Below, one piece after another: positions 28,083 to 36,272 of a stretch of 64,000 nucleotides of DNA. A program made the position numbers and the translations under genes. The notes beneath the pieces are model-generated. The model saw only the letters and a list, made by a program, of their open reading frames with translations, had not been told where the DNA came from and did not search any database. Source of the DNA: an uncultured Bacilli bacterium (lineage in GTDB: Bacteria; Bacillota_I; Bacilli_A; RF39; UBA660); NCBI GenBank assembly GCA_949425635.1, contig CASPWD010000001.1, positions 427,768 through 491,767 on the forward strand, written 5' to 3'. Each line of letters starts with the position of its first letter. Within the stretch, counting starts at the first letter, position 1.

Positions 28083-28451
28083 ATGGCAGAATTAGATATA
28101 AAGAAAATGGTTAATAATAAACCTAGTATAAAAAGAATCGAATTAGAATATTATGATATGAATTACATAATTATTAATTTAGAAGCTAAGGTTATTGATG
28201 TTAATGGGGAACTAAGAGAATATACCATTGATGATACAACATCCAAGGAAATCCACGATTTAGTATGGTCATATATTGATTTGGATGAATATGATTATTG
28301 GCCAGATAAATCAAAAGATCATGCTCCAATGTCACCAAAATGGCGTTTAGCTTTCTATGATGAATTTGATACATACTATCATAAAAGTGGTGCTTTAAAA
28401 TATCCAGATAATTTTATGGAATTAGTTGAAATACTAAAAAAACTAAAATAA
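28083..28451 (+). CDS. Unknown small acidic protein
   Basis: 122 residues from the ATG at 28083 (GGTGG upstream; the GTG at 28074 directly abuts the uvrA stop). It has no signal or membrane helix and is rich in Asp, Glu and Tyr, with strands such as RIELEYYDMNYIIINLEAKVI. I recognise no family. It sits between uvrA and lgt, where many Firmicutes have hprK, but bears no resemblance to HPr kinase. Confidence 0.6.
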   Translation: MAELDIKKMVNNKPSIKRIELEYYDMNYIIINLEAKVIDVNGELREYTIDDTTSKEIHDLVWSYIDLDEYDYWPDKSKDHAPMSPKWRLAFYDEFDTYYHKSGALKYPDNFMELVEILKKLK

Positions 28452-28454
28452 TAA

Positions 28455-28490
28455 ATTGAGGTAGCTTTATCGTTACTTCATTTTTTAAAT
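28455..28490 (+). terminator. Terminator after the small acidic protein gene
   Basis: TGAGGTAGC pairs (with G-T pairs) with GTTACTTCA, followed by a T run. Confidence 0.6.
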
Positions 28491-28538
28491 TATACATATA
28501 ATATATGTTATAATACGTTTATTAAGGAGGAATTATTT

Positions 28539-29351
28539 TTGAATCCAGAACTATTTAATATTGGCGGACTAAGTATTCGATGGTACTCAGTCTTAATTTT
28601 ATTAGGAATACTTATTGGCTTTTTTCTAGCCAATAAAGAAGGAAAAAAATTCGATTTACCTAAAGATTTTATATTTGATTTAGGATTTTATGTTGTAATA
28701 TTCGGTATCATTGGAGCAAGATTATATTACTGCTTATTTAATTTCGAAACTTATGCTTCTAATCCGATTGAAATTTTAAAAATATGGAATGGTGGTTTAG
28801 CTATCCATGGAGGAATTATTGGCGGATTAGTAACATTATTAATATATTGCAAAATAAAAAAAGTAAGCCCACTTCGTATGTGTGATATTGTAGTTCCATC
28901 TCTAATATTAGCCCAAGCAATTGGACGTTGGGGAAACTTCTTCAATATGGAAGCCCATGGACCAGCAACAACTTTACTTAATTTGCAAAACTTACATATT
29001 CCTAAATTCATCATTAACGGTATGCAAATAAATGGAATTTATTATCATCCAACATTTCTTTATGAATCATTATGGTGTATAATTGGTTTTATTGTTATTT
29101 TATTAATTAGAAAATATTATAAATATTTAAAATCAGGACAGCTAACTTGTGTATATATGATGTGGTATAGTGTTGGTCGTATTTTCATTGAGAGTCTAAG
29201 AACAGATTCTTTAATGTTAGGAAGCTTTAAAATAGCTCAATTAATTTCAATTATAATGTTTTCGATTGGTTTAATAATTTTTATTTATTTATGTTTTAAC
29301 AAACTAAAAAAAGGTTGTTATTATGATTCAACCTCACTAAAAAAGGAATGA
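28539..29351 (+). CDS. lgt: Prolipoprotein diacylglyceryl transferase
   Basis: 270 residues, starting with TTG (AAGGAGG upstream). It transfers diacylglyceryl from phosphatidylglycerol to the lipobox cysteine of lipoproteins. About seven membrane helices; GGLAIHGGIIGG near residue 85 and the signature GRWGNFFNMEAHGP near 128 are intact, with a C-terminal GRIFIESLR segment. It forms an operon with trxB and pgi by short gaps. Clients in this window include the lipoprotein at 59785 and perhaps the serpin. Confidence 0.96.
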   Translation: MNPELFNIGGLSIRWYSVLILLGILIGFFLANKEGKKFDLPKDFIFDLGFYVVIFGIIGARLYYCLFNFETYASNPIEILKIWNGGLAIHGGIIGGLVTLLIYCKIKKVSPLRMCDIVVPSLILAQAIGRWGNFFNMEAHGPATTLLNLQNLHIPKFIINGMQINGIYYHPTFLYESLWCIIGFIVILLIRKYYKYLKSGQLTCVYMMWYSVGRIFIESLRTDSLMLGSFKIAQLISIIMFSIGLIIFIYLCFNKLKKGCYYDSTSLKKE

Positions 29352-29355
29352 TAAC

Positions 29356-30252
29356 ATGATTTATGATTTAATTATAATTGGTCTTGGACCTGCAGGAGTT
29401 AGTGCTGCTATCTATGCTAAAAGAGCAGGACTAAAAGTACTATGTTTTGAATCAAAAATGATTGGTGGTTATCTTAATTACATTGATAAGATAGATAATT
29501 ATCCAGGACTTTATGGTATCAGCGGTCCAGACTTTGCTTTTAACCTATATGAATCAATTAATAAACTAGGAATAGAAGTAAAAAATACTGAAGTTATTGA
29601 AATAACTCAAGGTGATGTAAAAGAAGTAACAACTAAAAATGAAAAGTACCTGTGCAAAAGTATTATCTTATCAACAGGTCGATCACCAAAATTACTTGGA
29701 ATTTCTAAAGAAAAAGAATTGCTTGGACATGGAATAAGTCATTGTGCTTTATGTGATGGTGCTTTTTACAAGGATAAAGTTGTAGCAGTTGTTGGTGGTG
29801 GTAATTCCGCTCTTCAAGAAGCTCTTTATTTATCAAACATTTGCAAGCAAGTTTATCTAATACATCGAAAAAATAACTTTAGAGTAGTTGGAGAAGTAGT
29901 TGAAAGAATAAATAATACTTCTAATATTACTCAAATGTTAGGTCAAAATATTAAAGAATTAATAGAAAAAGATAATAAATTATCTGCCATAATATTAGAC
30001 AATAATCAGACATTTAATGTAGATGGTCTGTTCATATATATTGGTTTTGAACCAAACACAAAATTCCTAAAAAATCTAAATATAATCAACGAAGATGGTT
30101 ATATTACAGTTGACAAATATTTTGCAACTAAAGAATCGGGAATATATGCTGTTGGAGATATAGTATCAAAAGATATTTATCAAATAAGTACCGCCGTAAG
30201 TGATGGTACAATAGCAGCAACAAGTATAATAAATAACATAATAAAGGAGTAA
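29356..30252 (+). CDS. trxB: Thioredoxin reductase-type NAD(P)/FAD oxidoreductase
   Basis: 298 residues. FAD-binding [13 protein letters not shown] near residue 8, redox-active CALC near 133, NAD(P)-binding [12 protein letters not shown] near 151 and C-terminal FAD motif GIYAVGDIV near 262 match thioredoxin reductase in order and length. The usual Thr of CATC is Leu here, which is tolerated. It likely reduces thioredoxin with NADPH. It lies between lgt and pgi, with four-base gaps on both sides. Confidence 0.92.
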   Translation: MIYDLIIIGLGPAGVSAAIYAKRAGLKVLCFESKMIGGYLNYIDKIDNYPGLYGISGPDFAFNLYESINKLGIEVKNTEVIEITQGDVKEVTTKNEKYLCKSIILSTGRSPKLLGISKEKELLGHGISHCALCDGAFYKDKVVAVVGGGNSALQEALYLSNICKQVYLIHRKNNFRVVGEVVERINNTSNITQMLGQNIKELIEKDNKLSAIILDNNQTFNVDGLFIYIGFEPNTKFLKNLNIINEDGYITVDKYFATKESGIYAVGDIVSKDIYQISTAVSDGTIAATSIINNIIKE

Positions 30253-30256
30253 AAAA

Positions 30257-31555
30257 ATGAGTAAAATAAGTGTTGATTTTTCATCATCAAAAATTGAAGA
30301 GAAGGAGATATTAAAGTATAGTGAACAAGTTTCTGAATTTCACGAAATATTACATGCTAATAGTAATAAAGAAGGAGAATTTTTAGGTTGGCTAACTTTA
30401 CCAACAGACTATGACAAAGAAGAATTCCAAAGAATAAAAGAAACAGCAATTAAAATAAAAAATAATTCAGAAATTTTAGTTGTAATTGGAATAGGAGGTT
30501 CATACTTAGGAGCACGAGCTGTTATTGAAGCCCTAACTGACACATTCTATAATTTAAAAGAGACGAATACACCTAAAGTTGTATATGCTGGCAATAATCT
30601 AAGTCCAAGATATCTATTAGATCTAATCGATTATATTGGTGATAAAGATTTCTCAGTTAACGTTATTTCAAAATCAGGAACAACAACAGAACCAGCTATA
30701 GCATTTAGAATTTTCAAAGAAAAGTTAGAAGAAAAATATGGCGTACAAGAAGCCAAACAAAGAATTTTTGTTACTACTGATAAAGAAAAAGGTGCTCTAA
30801 AAACACTAGCAAATCAAGAAGGATATGAAACTTTTATAATTCCAGACAATGTTGGTGGAAGATACTCAGTTTTAACTGCAGTTGGATTACTTCCTATCGC
30901 TGTAGCTGGAATTGACATTGATAAGCTAATGGAAGGTGCACGACAAGCTCAAGAAAGATATTCAGATTCTAATTTAGAAAATAATGATTGCTATAAATAT
31001 GCCGTTGTTAGAAACATCTTATATAAAGAAGACAAATTTATTGAAATACTTGCTGATTATGAACCTAAATTGCATTACTTTGCAGAATGGTGGAAACAAC
31101 TTTATGGTGAAAGCGAAGGAAAAGACTTCAAAGGAATATTTCCTTCAGCAGCAAGCTTAACTACAGACTTACATTCAATGGGACAATATATTCAAGAAGG
31201 AAGACGTAACTTACTCGAAACAGTATTAAATGTTGTTAATATTGAAGCTAATGTTGAAGTGAAAGAAGATAAAGATAATTTAGATGGCCTAAACTATTTA
31301 GTTGGAAAATCATTAGATTATATCAACAAAAAAGCTATGGAAGGAACTATAGCAGCCCATGTTGATGGTGGTGTCCCAAATATCTTAATTAATATAGATC
31401 GATTAGATGAAGAATCTATAGGAGAGCTAATATACTTCTTTGAACTAGCTTGTGCTATGTCAGGAAAAATATTAGGAGTAAATCCATTCAATCAACCAGG
31501 TGTTGAAAAATACAAAACTAATATGTTTAAACTATTAGAAAAACCTGGATATTAA
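30257..31555 (+). CDS. pgi: Glucose-6-phosphate isomerase
   Basis: 432 residues, the short bacillus-type. It interconverts glucose-6-phosphate and fructose-6-phosphate in glycolysis. Motifs [12 protein letters not shown] near 80 and the phosphate-binding [14 protein letters not shown] near 140 are intact, as are the catalytic Glu region and the terminal Lys-bearing helix (QPGVEKYK). AAAGGAG precedes the ATG. A strong terminator follows. Confidence 0.97.
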   Translation: MSKISVDFSSSKIEEKEILKYSEQVSEFHEILHANSNKEGEFLGWLTLPTDYDKEEFQRIKETAIKIKNNSEILVVIGIGGSYLGARAVIEALTDTFYNLKETNTPKVVYAGNNLSPRYLLDLIDYIGDKDFSVNVISKSGTTTEPAIAFRIFKEKLEEKYGVQEAKQRIFVTTDKEKGALKTLANQEGYETFIIPDNVGGRYSVLTAVGLLPIAVAGIDIDKLMEGARQAQERYSDSNLENNDCYKYAVVRNILYKEDKFIEILADYEPKLHYFAEWWKQLYGESEGKDFKGIFPSAASLTTDLHSMGQYIQEGRRNLLETVLNVVNIEANVEVKEDKDNLDGLNYLVGKSLDYINKKAMEGTIAAHVDGGVPNILINIDRLDEESIGELIYFFELACAMSGKILGVNPFNQPGVEKYKTNMFKLLEKPGY

Positions 31556-31561
31556 AATACC

Positions 31562-31590
31562 AAAATACTAAGAGCAATCTTAGTATTTTT
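31562..31590 (+). terminator. Terminator of the lgt-trxB-pgi operon
   Basis: AAAATACTAAGA (31562-31573) pairs with TCTTAGTATTTT (31578-31589), then T. Confidence 0.88.
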
Positions 31591-31639
31591 CTTATATTGC
31601 TTCGAAAACAATTATGTTGTATCATAAATTTATAAAGTA

Positions 31640-31905
31640 AGCATCTATATAGAAGAACAGGCTATTCAAAAGTTATATAAATGATATTTAGAAAGAGTAT
31701 TAAATATAAAAAAGGTTATACAAAAAGAATCGGCAAGGATAGATGCTAATTATTACTTAAAAGGTTCTCTTTTAGATGAAACAACAAAATTTTCCAAATA
31801 GTATGAAATTATAAAAGTAATATAAGAGATAACTATATTATCAGAATATAATAAGCAAATTTGTTTTAAAAATACATTTTGAAATAATGAAAAACTATAA
31901 AAAAG
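31640..31905 (+). pseudogene. Decayed gene with multiple in-frame stops
   Basis: One frame keeps protein-like character across the gap but is cut by stops. It reads EEQAIQKLYK, TGA (31682), then YLERVLNIKKVI and SARIDANYYLKGSLLDETTK, then TAG (31799), TAA (31823) and further stops. TAG and TAA exclude a recoded TGA as the only cause. I cannot name the family. A weak promoter (TTGCTT-N17-TATCAT, 31597-31625) precedes it and a terminator follows near 31943-31970, so it may still be transcribed. Its place before mrnC is where cysS often lies, but the text does not look like cysteinyl-tRNA synthetase. Confidence 0.5.
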
Positions 31906-31942
31906 TATATTTGAAAAAGTAAGATTTTACCGTTGATAAGTA

Positions 31943-31972
31943 AGCAAGAAAGTAAAACTTGCTTTTTTAAAA
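31943..31972 (+). terminator. Terminator after the decayed gene
   Basis: AAGCAAG and CTTGCTT arms surround an A-rich loop and are followed by a T run. Confidence 0.7.
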
Positions 31973-32002
31973 ATATGTGTTAAATTATTGGTGGTGATAA
32001 TT

Positions 32003-32368
32003 ATGGTAGATAATCCTTTAGTAATGGCTTATATGGGTGATACAATATACGAACAATATATAAGAGAACATTTAATTAGAATTGGTATAAGTAAAATTGG
32101 TGATCTACAACAGCATAGTCTTGAATATGTAAGTGCTAATAGTCAAAGAAAACATTTAGAACGTTTAATGAATGATAATTTCTTAACTGAAGAAGAGCTT
32201 GATATAGTAAAATGGGGAAGAAATGCTAAAGGAGCAAAAACTAAACATGCTGACATTGTTACATATCGATTGGCTACAGGTTTAGAAGCTCTAATCGGGA
32301 AATTATATTTTCAAGGCAAAAAAAATCGTATTGACGAAATAATGAAGTTTATAATAGGAGAAGAATAA
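32003..32368 (+). CDS. mrnC: Mini-ribonuclease 3
   Basis: 121 residues from the ATG at 32003 (GGTGGTG upstream; the TTG at 31988 overlaps it). It processes the ends of 23S rRNA. It has only the RNase III catalytic domain without a dsRNA-binding domain. AYMGDTIYEQYIREHL near 7 carries the catalytic Asp, and AGAK-type RNAKGAKTKHADIVTYRLATGLEALIG (broken here as two parts, GAKTKHADIV and TGLEALIG) carries the rest. It overlaps rlmB by one base. The order mrnC-rlmB-sigH-secE-nusG is conserved in Bacilli. Confidence 0.95.
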   Translation: MVDNPLVMAYMGDTIYEQYIREHLIRIGISKIGDLQQHSLEYVSANSQRKHLERLMNDNFLTEEELDIVKWGRNAKGAKTKHADIVTYRLATGLEALIGKLYFQGKKNRIDEIMKFIIGEE

Positions 32369-33051
32369 TGAAAGTATTTGGAAAAAATGTGTTTAATGAA
32401 TTAAGAGATAATATAGGTAGTATAAAAAAAGTCTACTTAGCAAAAAACTTTACTGATAAAGATATAATCAAATTTATTCAAGATAATAAAATTAGTTACT
32501 CAGTAATGGACCCTAAAAAAATGGATGGAATGGTTGAAGGACGTCATCAAGGAATAATTGTTGTGATAGATGAGTATGAATATAGTGACTATCATAATAT
32601 GTTTAATGATAATATTGTAGTAATGCTTGATCATTTAGAAGACCCACACAATTTTGGAGCGATTATTAGAACTTGTGAAGCTGCAGGAATTAAATCTATC
32701 ATCATTCCTAAAGATCGTAGTGTTTCTGTTACAGGAACAGTAATGAAAACGAGTGCAGGAGCTCTAGAACATGTAAATATTGCTATGGTAAATAATCTTG
32801 TAAACGTTATTGATGATTTCAAAGATAATGGTTTCTTTGTATATGCTGCTGATATGGATGGAACAAATTATAAAAAAGTTTCATATTCTGATAAGGTATT
32901 ATTAATTATTGGTAGCGAAGGGAATGGAATAGGTCGCTTAGTTAAGAAAAATTGTGATGAAATATTAGCAATACCACAATATGGTCATGTCAATAGTCTT
33001 AATGCTTCAGTAGCAGCAGCCATTCTAATTTATGGAATAGTAAACAAATAA
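32368..33051 (+). CDS. rlmB: 23S rRNA 2'-O-ribose methyltransferase (TrmH/RlmB family)
   Basis: 227 residues. SPOUT-fold signature motifs are LDHLEDPHNFGAIIRTCEAAG near 88, IIGSEGNGIGRLV near 178 and VNSLNASVAAAI near 205, giving the deep trefoil knot that binds SAM. It would methylate the ribose of G2251 (E. coli numbering) in 23S rRNA. The N-terminal substrate-binding domain is present. It starts at the mrnC stop (TAATG). Confidence 0.95.
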   Translation: MKVFGKNVFNELRDNIGSIKKVYLAKNFTDKDIIKFIQDNKISYSVMDPKKMDGMVEGRHQGIIVVIDEYEYSDYHNMFNDNIVVMLDHLEDPHNFGAIIRTCEAAGIKSIIIPKDRSVSVTGTVMKTSAGALEHVNIAMVNNLVNVIDDFKDNGFFVYAADMDGTNYKKVSYSDKVLLIIGSEGNGIGRLVKKNCDEILAIPQYGHVNSLNASVAAAILIYGIVNK

Positions 33052-33052
33052 A

Positions 33053-33664
33053 ATGAATAATGAAAAATCGAATGATTATGAATTAATAACAAAGCTTCAT
33101 GAAGGCTACGAAGAAGCAAAAGAAATTCTATATAGTAAATATTTATATATAGTTGAAACAGAATTAAAAAAATATTCAAAAGCAGCATATGTTTTAGGCT
33201 ATGATCAAAAAGACTTATACCAAGATGCTTTAGTTGGATTATCAGATGCTTTAGCTAATTATCGAGAAGATAAAGATGCTTCATTATCTAGTTTTATAAC
33301 ATTATGTGTTAATAGAAAAATAAATACTGCAATTCGAAAAGCAGGAAGACAAAAAAATAAAGTTATAAAAAATTCTTTAAGCTTAGAGGAACCCTATGGT
33401 CAAAGTGATACTCCATTAATGAATTTAATTAGTGATAATAGTGAAAATGATCCACTAGAGAATATTGTAAGAGAAGAAAAAATGACGAAAATAGAAGAAA
33501 AAATCAAAATTATTTTATCAGATAGTGAATATGAAGTATTCATACTTTTACAAAAAGGTTTAAAATATGACGAAATATCAAAAATTTTGAAAAAAGACTT
33601 AAAACAAGTTGATAATACAATTCAAAGAGTTAGAGGTAAATTAAAAACATATTTAGAAGTTTAA
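33053..33664 (+). CDS. sigH: RNA polymerase sigma factor, SigH/sigma-30 type
   Basis: 203 residues. Region 2 (DQKDLYQDALVGLSDALANYREDKDASLSSF, read as two parts: LYQDALVGL and YREDKDASLSSF) and region 4 with YDEISKILKKDLKQVDNTIQRVRGKLK-type helix-turn-helix are visible. Placement between rlmB and secE matches sigH of Bacillus, which controls transition-state and competence genes; its regulon here is unknown, and no sporulation genes lie nearby. Its binding site is weak and translation is probably coupled to rlmB, one base away. Confidence 0.9.
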   Translation: MNNEKSNDYELITKLHEGYEEAKEILYSKYLYIVETELKKYSKAAYVLGYDQKDLYQDALVGLSDALANYREDKDASLSSFITLCVNRKINTAIRKAGRQKNKVIKNSLSLEEPYGQSDTPLMNLISDNSENDPLENIVREEKMTKIEEKIKIILSDSEYEVFILLQKGLKYDEISKILKKDLKQVDNTIQRVRGKLKTYLEV

Positions 33665-33676
33665 TTAAATAAAAAT

Positions 33677-33702
33677 AAGTTCATAAAAAGTGAACTTTTT
33701 TC
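33677..33702 (+). terminator. Terminator after sigH
   Basis: AAGTTCA (33677-33683) pairs with TGAACTT (33691-33697), then T. Confidence 0.75.
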
Positions 33703-33712
33703 TATTTTTACC

Positions 33713-33741
33713 TTGTTTTTATCCTATTTTCGTGATATATT
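33713..33741 (+). promoter_or_regulatory. Promoter of secE-nusG
   Basis: TTGTTT (33713-33718), 17-base spacer with TGA at its end, TATATT (33736-33741). No rpmG gene is found between sigH and secE, where it usually lies. Confidence 0.7.
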
Positions 33742-33797
33742 CTATGTGAACACACAAAGGTGTTTTTTTTAGATACAAAAAATTAAGAGGTGGGCTT

Positions 33798-34235
33798 ATG
33801 GCAAAGAAGAAAACAATCAAAGATGTAGAAGCAGAAGAAAAGATAAAAAAGAATAAAAAGAAATCTGAAGAAACTGAAAATGTTGAAGAAACTGAAACTA
33901 TCGAAGAGATTGAAGAAATCGAAGAAGACGAAATAGACGAAATTGAAGAATCTGAAGATATAGAAGAGTCAGATGAAGTAGAAGATACAAAAGAAAAGAA
34001 TAATAAAAAGAACACTAAAAAAGATAAAAAAGAATCTAAAAGTGACAAAGAAGTACAAACAAAAAAAGAAGGATATTTTGCTTTAGTAGCTAGAGAATTA
34101 AAAAAAGTAGTATGGCCTAAAGCTGGATTAGTAGCGAAATATTCACTTGCAGTAATCATATTCTGCGTAGTTTTATGTTTATTCTTTGTTGGAATTGATT
34201 TAATAGCATCATTTATAAAGGGGTTGTTTATATAA
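33798..34235 (+). CDS. secE: Preprotein translocase subunit SecE with long charged extension
   Basis: 145 residues; the usual size is about 60. The last 60 match SecE: the amphipathic segment FALVARELKKVVWPK followed by one membrane helix (LAVIIFCVVLCLFFVGIDLI). The first 85 are low-complexity, first Lys-rich, then a run built of Glu, Ile, Asp and Ser, then Lys-rich again. The core is complete, so SecE should work in the SecYEG channel. The extension is cytoplasmic and probably unstructured. AGAGGTGG precedes the ATG. Confidence 0.9.
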   Translation: MAKKKTIKDVEAEEKIKKNKKKSEETENVEETETIEEIEEIEEDEIDEIEESEDIEESDEVEDTKEKNNKKNTKKDKKESKSDKEVQTKKEGYFALVARELKKVVWPKAGLVAKYSLAVIIFCVVLCLFFVGIDLIASFIKGLFI

Positions 34236-34771
34236 TGGAAAAAGAATGGTACGTAGTAAATACATATAGTGGACACGAATCAAAAGTTAAAGAAAAACTA
34301 GAACAAAGAACTGTTTCTATGGGAATGCAAGATCACATTTTCCGTGTAATAATACCAGAAACAACAGAAGTAGAAGTTAAAGATGGTGTAAAAAAAGAAA
34401 AAGTTAAAAAAATGTTCCCAGGTTATGTTTTGGTTGAAATGATAATGTCAGATGAAGCATGGTATATTGTTCGTAATACTCCAGGAGTAACAGGATTCAT
34501 TGGTTCATCAGGACATAAAGCAAAACCTACACCTTTAATGCCACAAGAAATAGATCGTATACTAGCTACTATGGGTATGAGCAGAGTTAATATTGAATCT
34601 GAAATGTCTGTAGGAAGCAAAGTAACAATCGTTGACGGACCATTTAAAGGAATGAATGGAACAGTTGATAGTATTGACATGGAAAACAACAGATTAAACG
34701 TTTTAATCGACTTATTTGGTCAAGAAACACCTGTTGAAGTAGAATTATTCCAAGTTAATCAATTACAATAA
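34235..34771 (+). CDS. nusG: Transcription antitermination/pausing factor NusG
   Basis: 178 residues. N-terminal NGN domain (WYVVNTYSGHESKV at the start; FPGYVLVEMIM near 60; RNTPGVTGFIGSSG near 82) and the C-terminal KOW domain (VGSKVTIVDGPFKGMNGTV near 127) are complete. It binds RNA polymerase and links to ribosomal S10. It overlaps the secE stop by one base. A terminator follows, so rplK is transcribed separately. Confidence 0.97.
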   Translation: MEKEWYVVNTYSGHESKVKEKLEQRTVSMGMQDHIFRVIIPETTEVEVKDGVKKEKVKKMFPGYVLVEMIMSDEAWYIVRNTPGVTGFIGSSGHKAKPTPLMPQEIDRILATMGMSRVNIESEMSVGSKVTIVDGPFKGMNGTVDSIDMENNRLNVLIDLFGQETPVEVELFQVNQLQ

Positions 34772-34786
34772 TGTAGATCATAAAAG

Positions 34787-34808
34787 CTCTATTTAATAGA
34801 GTTTTTTT
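34787..34808 (+). terminator. Terminator of secE-nusG
   Basis: CTCTA and TAGAG arms, extended by A-T pairs, are followed by seven T. Confidence 0.75.
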
Positions 34809-34848
34809 GTTGGTTATGTTATACTCTCTATAATAGGAGATGTAAAAT

Positions 34849-36129
34849 ATGGAGAAAAACAAAAAAATTCAAGTTGTCATAATTATAATCTTACTACTGG
34901 TAGCTTGTGGACTAGGAGGCTATTGTATTTATTTAAATAAACTAGATAATAACAAACAAAAACCAAATATCCAAGAACCAACAGATATAACTGAGCCAAG
35001 TGAGATATCTGTAAATACCAAGAGCGATTATGCATTTTTAAAATTGGAAAATAATAAAGAAAATATGATTTATAGTCCTTTATCTATTAATTATGCCTTC
35101 AGTATGTTATCTTTAGGTGCTGATAATAATACTGCTAAAGAACTAAATGATGTATTTGGACAAAGCAATTTTAAGGACCACAAAAATATAGATAATGTTT
35201 TATCTATTGCTAATTCAATATTCATTAGAGACATATATAAGGATACAATAAAACAAAGTTATATAAATGACATACAAAATAAGTTTAATGGAATGGTTGA
35301 AATAAAATATGATAATTTTGAAAGTGTAGAAATTATTAATAAATGGGTTAGTGAGAAAACATTTGAATTAATACCTGATATTTTAAAAGAAGGAGATATT
35401 AATGTTGAATCTAAAGTTATTCTAGCTAATGCTTTAGCCATTAAAATGAAATGGGCTAATACTTTTGATACTTCTTCAACTCATGGTAAAACATTTTATT
35501 TAGAAGATGGCCAAGAATATAACGCCACTACATTAAATCAAGAAACTCATAAAGATAATATATCTTATTATGAAGATGATAAGACAACTGCATTATCAAT
35601 GGACTTAGAAAAAATAAATAATACCCAACTAGAATTTTTGGCAATTATGCCAGAAAATTTATCTGATTACATAGCTAATTTCCAAAGTGAACAAATTGAT
35701 AAAATAGATTCAAAATTAATAAAAGCCAGTGATGAGAAAAATGGAATAAGTATAAATATTCCAAAATTCAAATTTGATTATCAATTAAAATTAAAAGAAG
35801 ACTTAATTAATCTAGGAATCAAAGATGTGTTTGACTCAGAAAAGGCTGATCTTTCAAAAATCGGTGATACAGGTCTATTTGTTGATAATTGCTTACATAA
35901 AGCAACAATCGATTTTTCAGAAGATGGAATCAAAGCAGCAGCATCAACAGTTATAGTGGCAAAAGACTCTATTGGTATTGTTGATGAAAATGCACCAAAA
36001 GAAATAAATATTAATAAACCATTTATGTTTTTAATTAGAGATAAAGAAAGTAAAAATATTTGGTTCGTTGGAACGGTCTATAAACCAAATTCATGGTTAG
36101 AAGATCAAGCTAAATATACAATAGAATAA
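34849..36129 (+). CDS. Serpin (serine protease inhibitor), probable lipoprotein
   Basis: 426 residues. An N-terminal hydrophobic stretch ends in the lipobox L17-V-A-C20, so it is likely exported and lipid-anchored; an acidic/Pro linker follows. The serpin fold is clear: NMIYSPLSINYAFSMLSLGA near 67, NALAIKMKWANTF near 193, and the hinge DGIKAAASTVIVA leading to the reactive loop, then NKPFMFLIRDKESKNIWFVG near the end. By hinge counting P1-P1' is about Ser-Ile, suggesting an elastase-like target (inference). Gut bacteria use serpins against host proteases. It sits between nusG and rplK with its own promoter region and terminator. Confidence 0.93.
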   Translation: MEKNKKIQVVIIIILLLVACGLGGYCIYLNKLDNNKQKPNIQEPTDITEPSEISVNTKSDYAFLKLENNKENMIYSPLSINYAFSMLSLGADNNTAKELNDVFGQSNFKDHKNIDNVLSIANSIFIRDIYKDTIKQSYINDIQNKFNGMVEIKYDNFESVEIINKWVSEKTFELIPDILKEGDINVESKVILANALAIKMKWANTFDTSSTHGKTFYLEDGQEYNATTLNQETHKDNISYYEDDKTTALSMDLEKINNTQLEFLAIMPENLSDYIANFQSEQIDKIDSKLIKASDEKNGISINIPKFKFDYQLKLKEDLINLGIKDVFDSEKADLSKIGDTGLFVDNCLHKATIDFSEDGIKAAASTVIVAKDSIGIVDENAPKEININKPFMFLIRDKESKNIWFVGTVYKPNSWLEDQAKYTIE

Positions 36130-36176
36130 TAATGTAAAATAGTTTTATCAAACTTTCAAAGACATATGTCTCATAT

Positions 36177-36203
36177 AAAGAATGACTACAATCATTCTTT
36201 TTT
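36177..36203 (+). terminator. Terminator of the serpin gene
   Basis: AAAGAATGA (36177-36185) pairs with TCATTCTTT (36192-36200), then T. Confidence 0.85.
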
Positions 36204-36220
36204 AAATTATTAAAGTAATT

Positions 36221-36249
36221 TTGACAATTAGTTGTAGCACTTTTATAAT
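36221..36249 (+). promoter_or_regulatory. Perfect-consensus promoter of the DUF3419-like gene
   Basis: TTGACA (36221-36226), 17-base spacer, TATAAT (36244-36249), 23 bases before the start codon. Confidence 0.85.
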
Positions 36250-36272
36250 AACGAGCTAAAGAGGCGATTATT

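Noticed and set aside
31640..31905. TGA read as Trp (Mollicutes code 4)
   Set aside because: The same frame is also cut by TAG and TAA, and all intact genes in the window use TGG with no in-frame TGA.
33749..33770. Small AACAC/GTGTT hairpin with T run just after the secE promoter
   Set aside because: A five-pair stem at the very transcript start is too weak to call as an attenuator.
33664..33797. Expected rpmG (L33) gene between sigH and secE
   Set aside because: No reading frame with the L33 cysteine pattern; the gap contains only a terminator, a promoter and leader.
33719..34276. Minus-strand frame of 185 codons, Ser/Phe-rich
   Set aside because: It is the antisense of the Glu/Lys repeats of secE, with no start site or family likeness.
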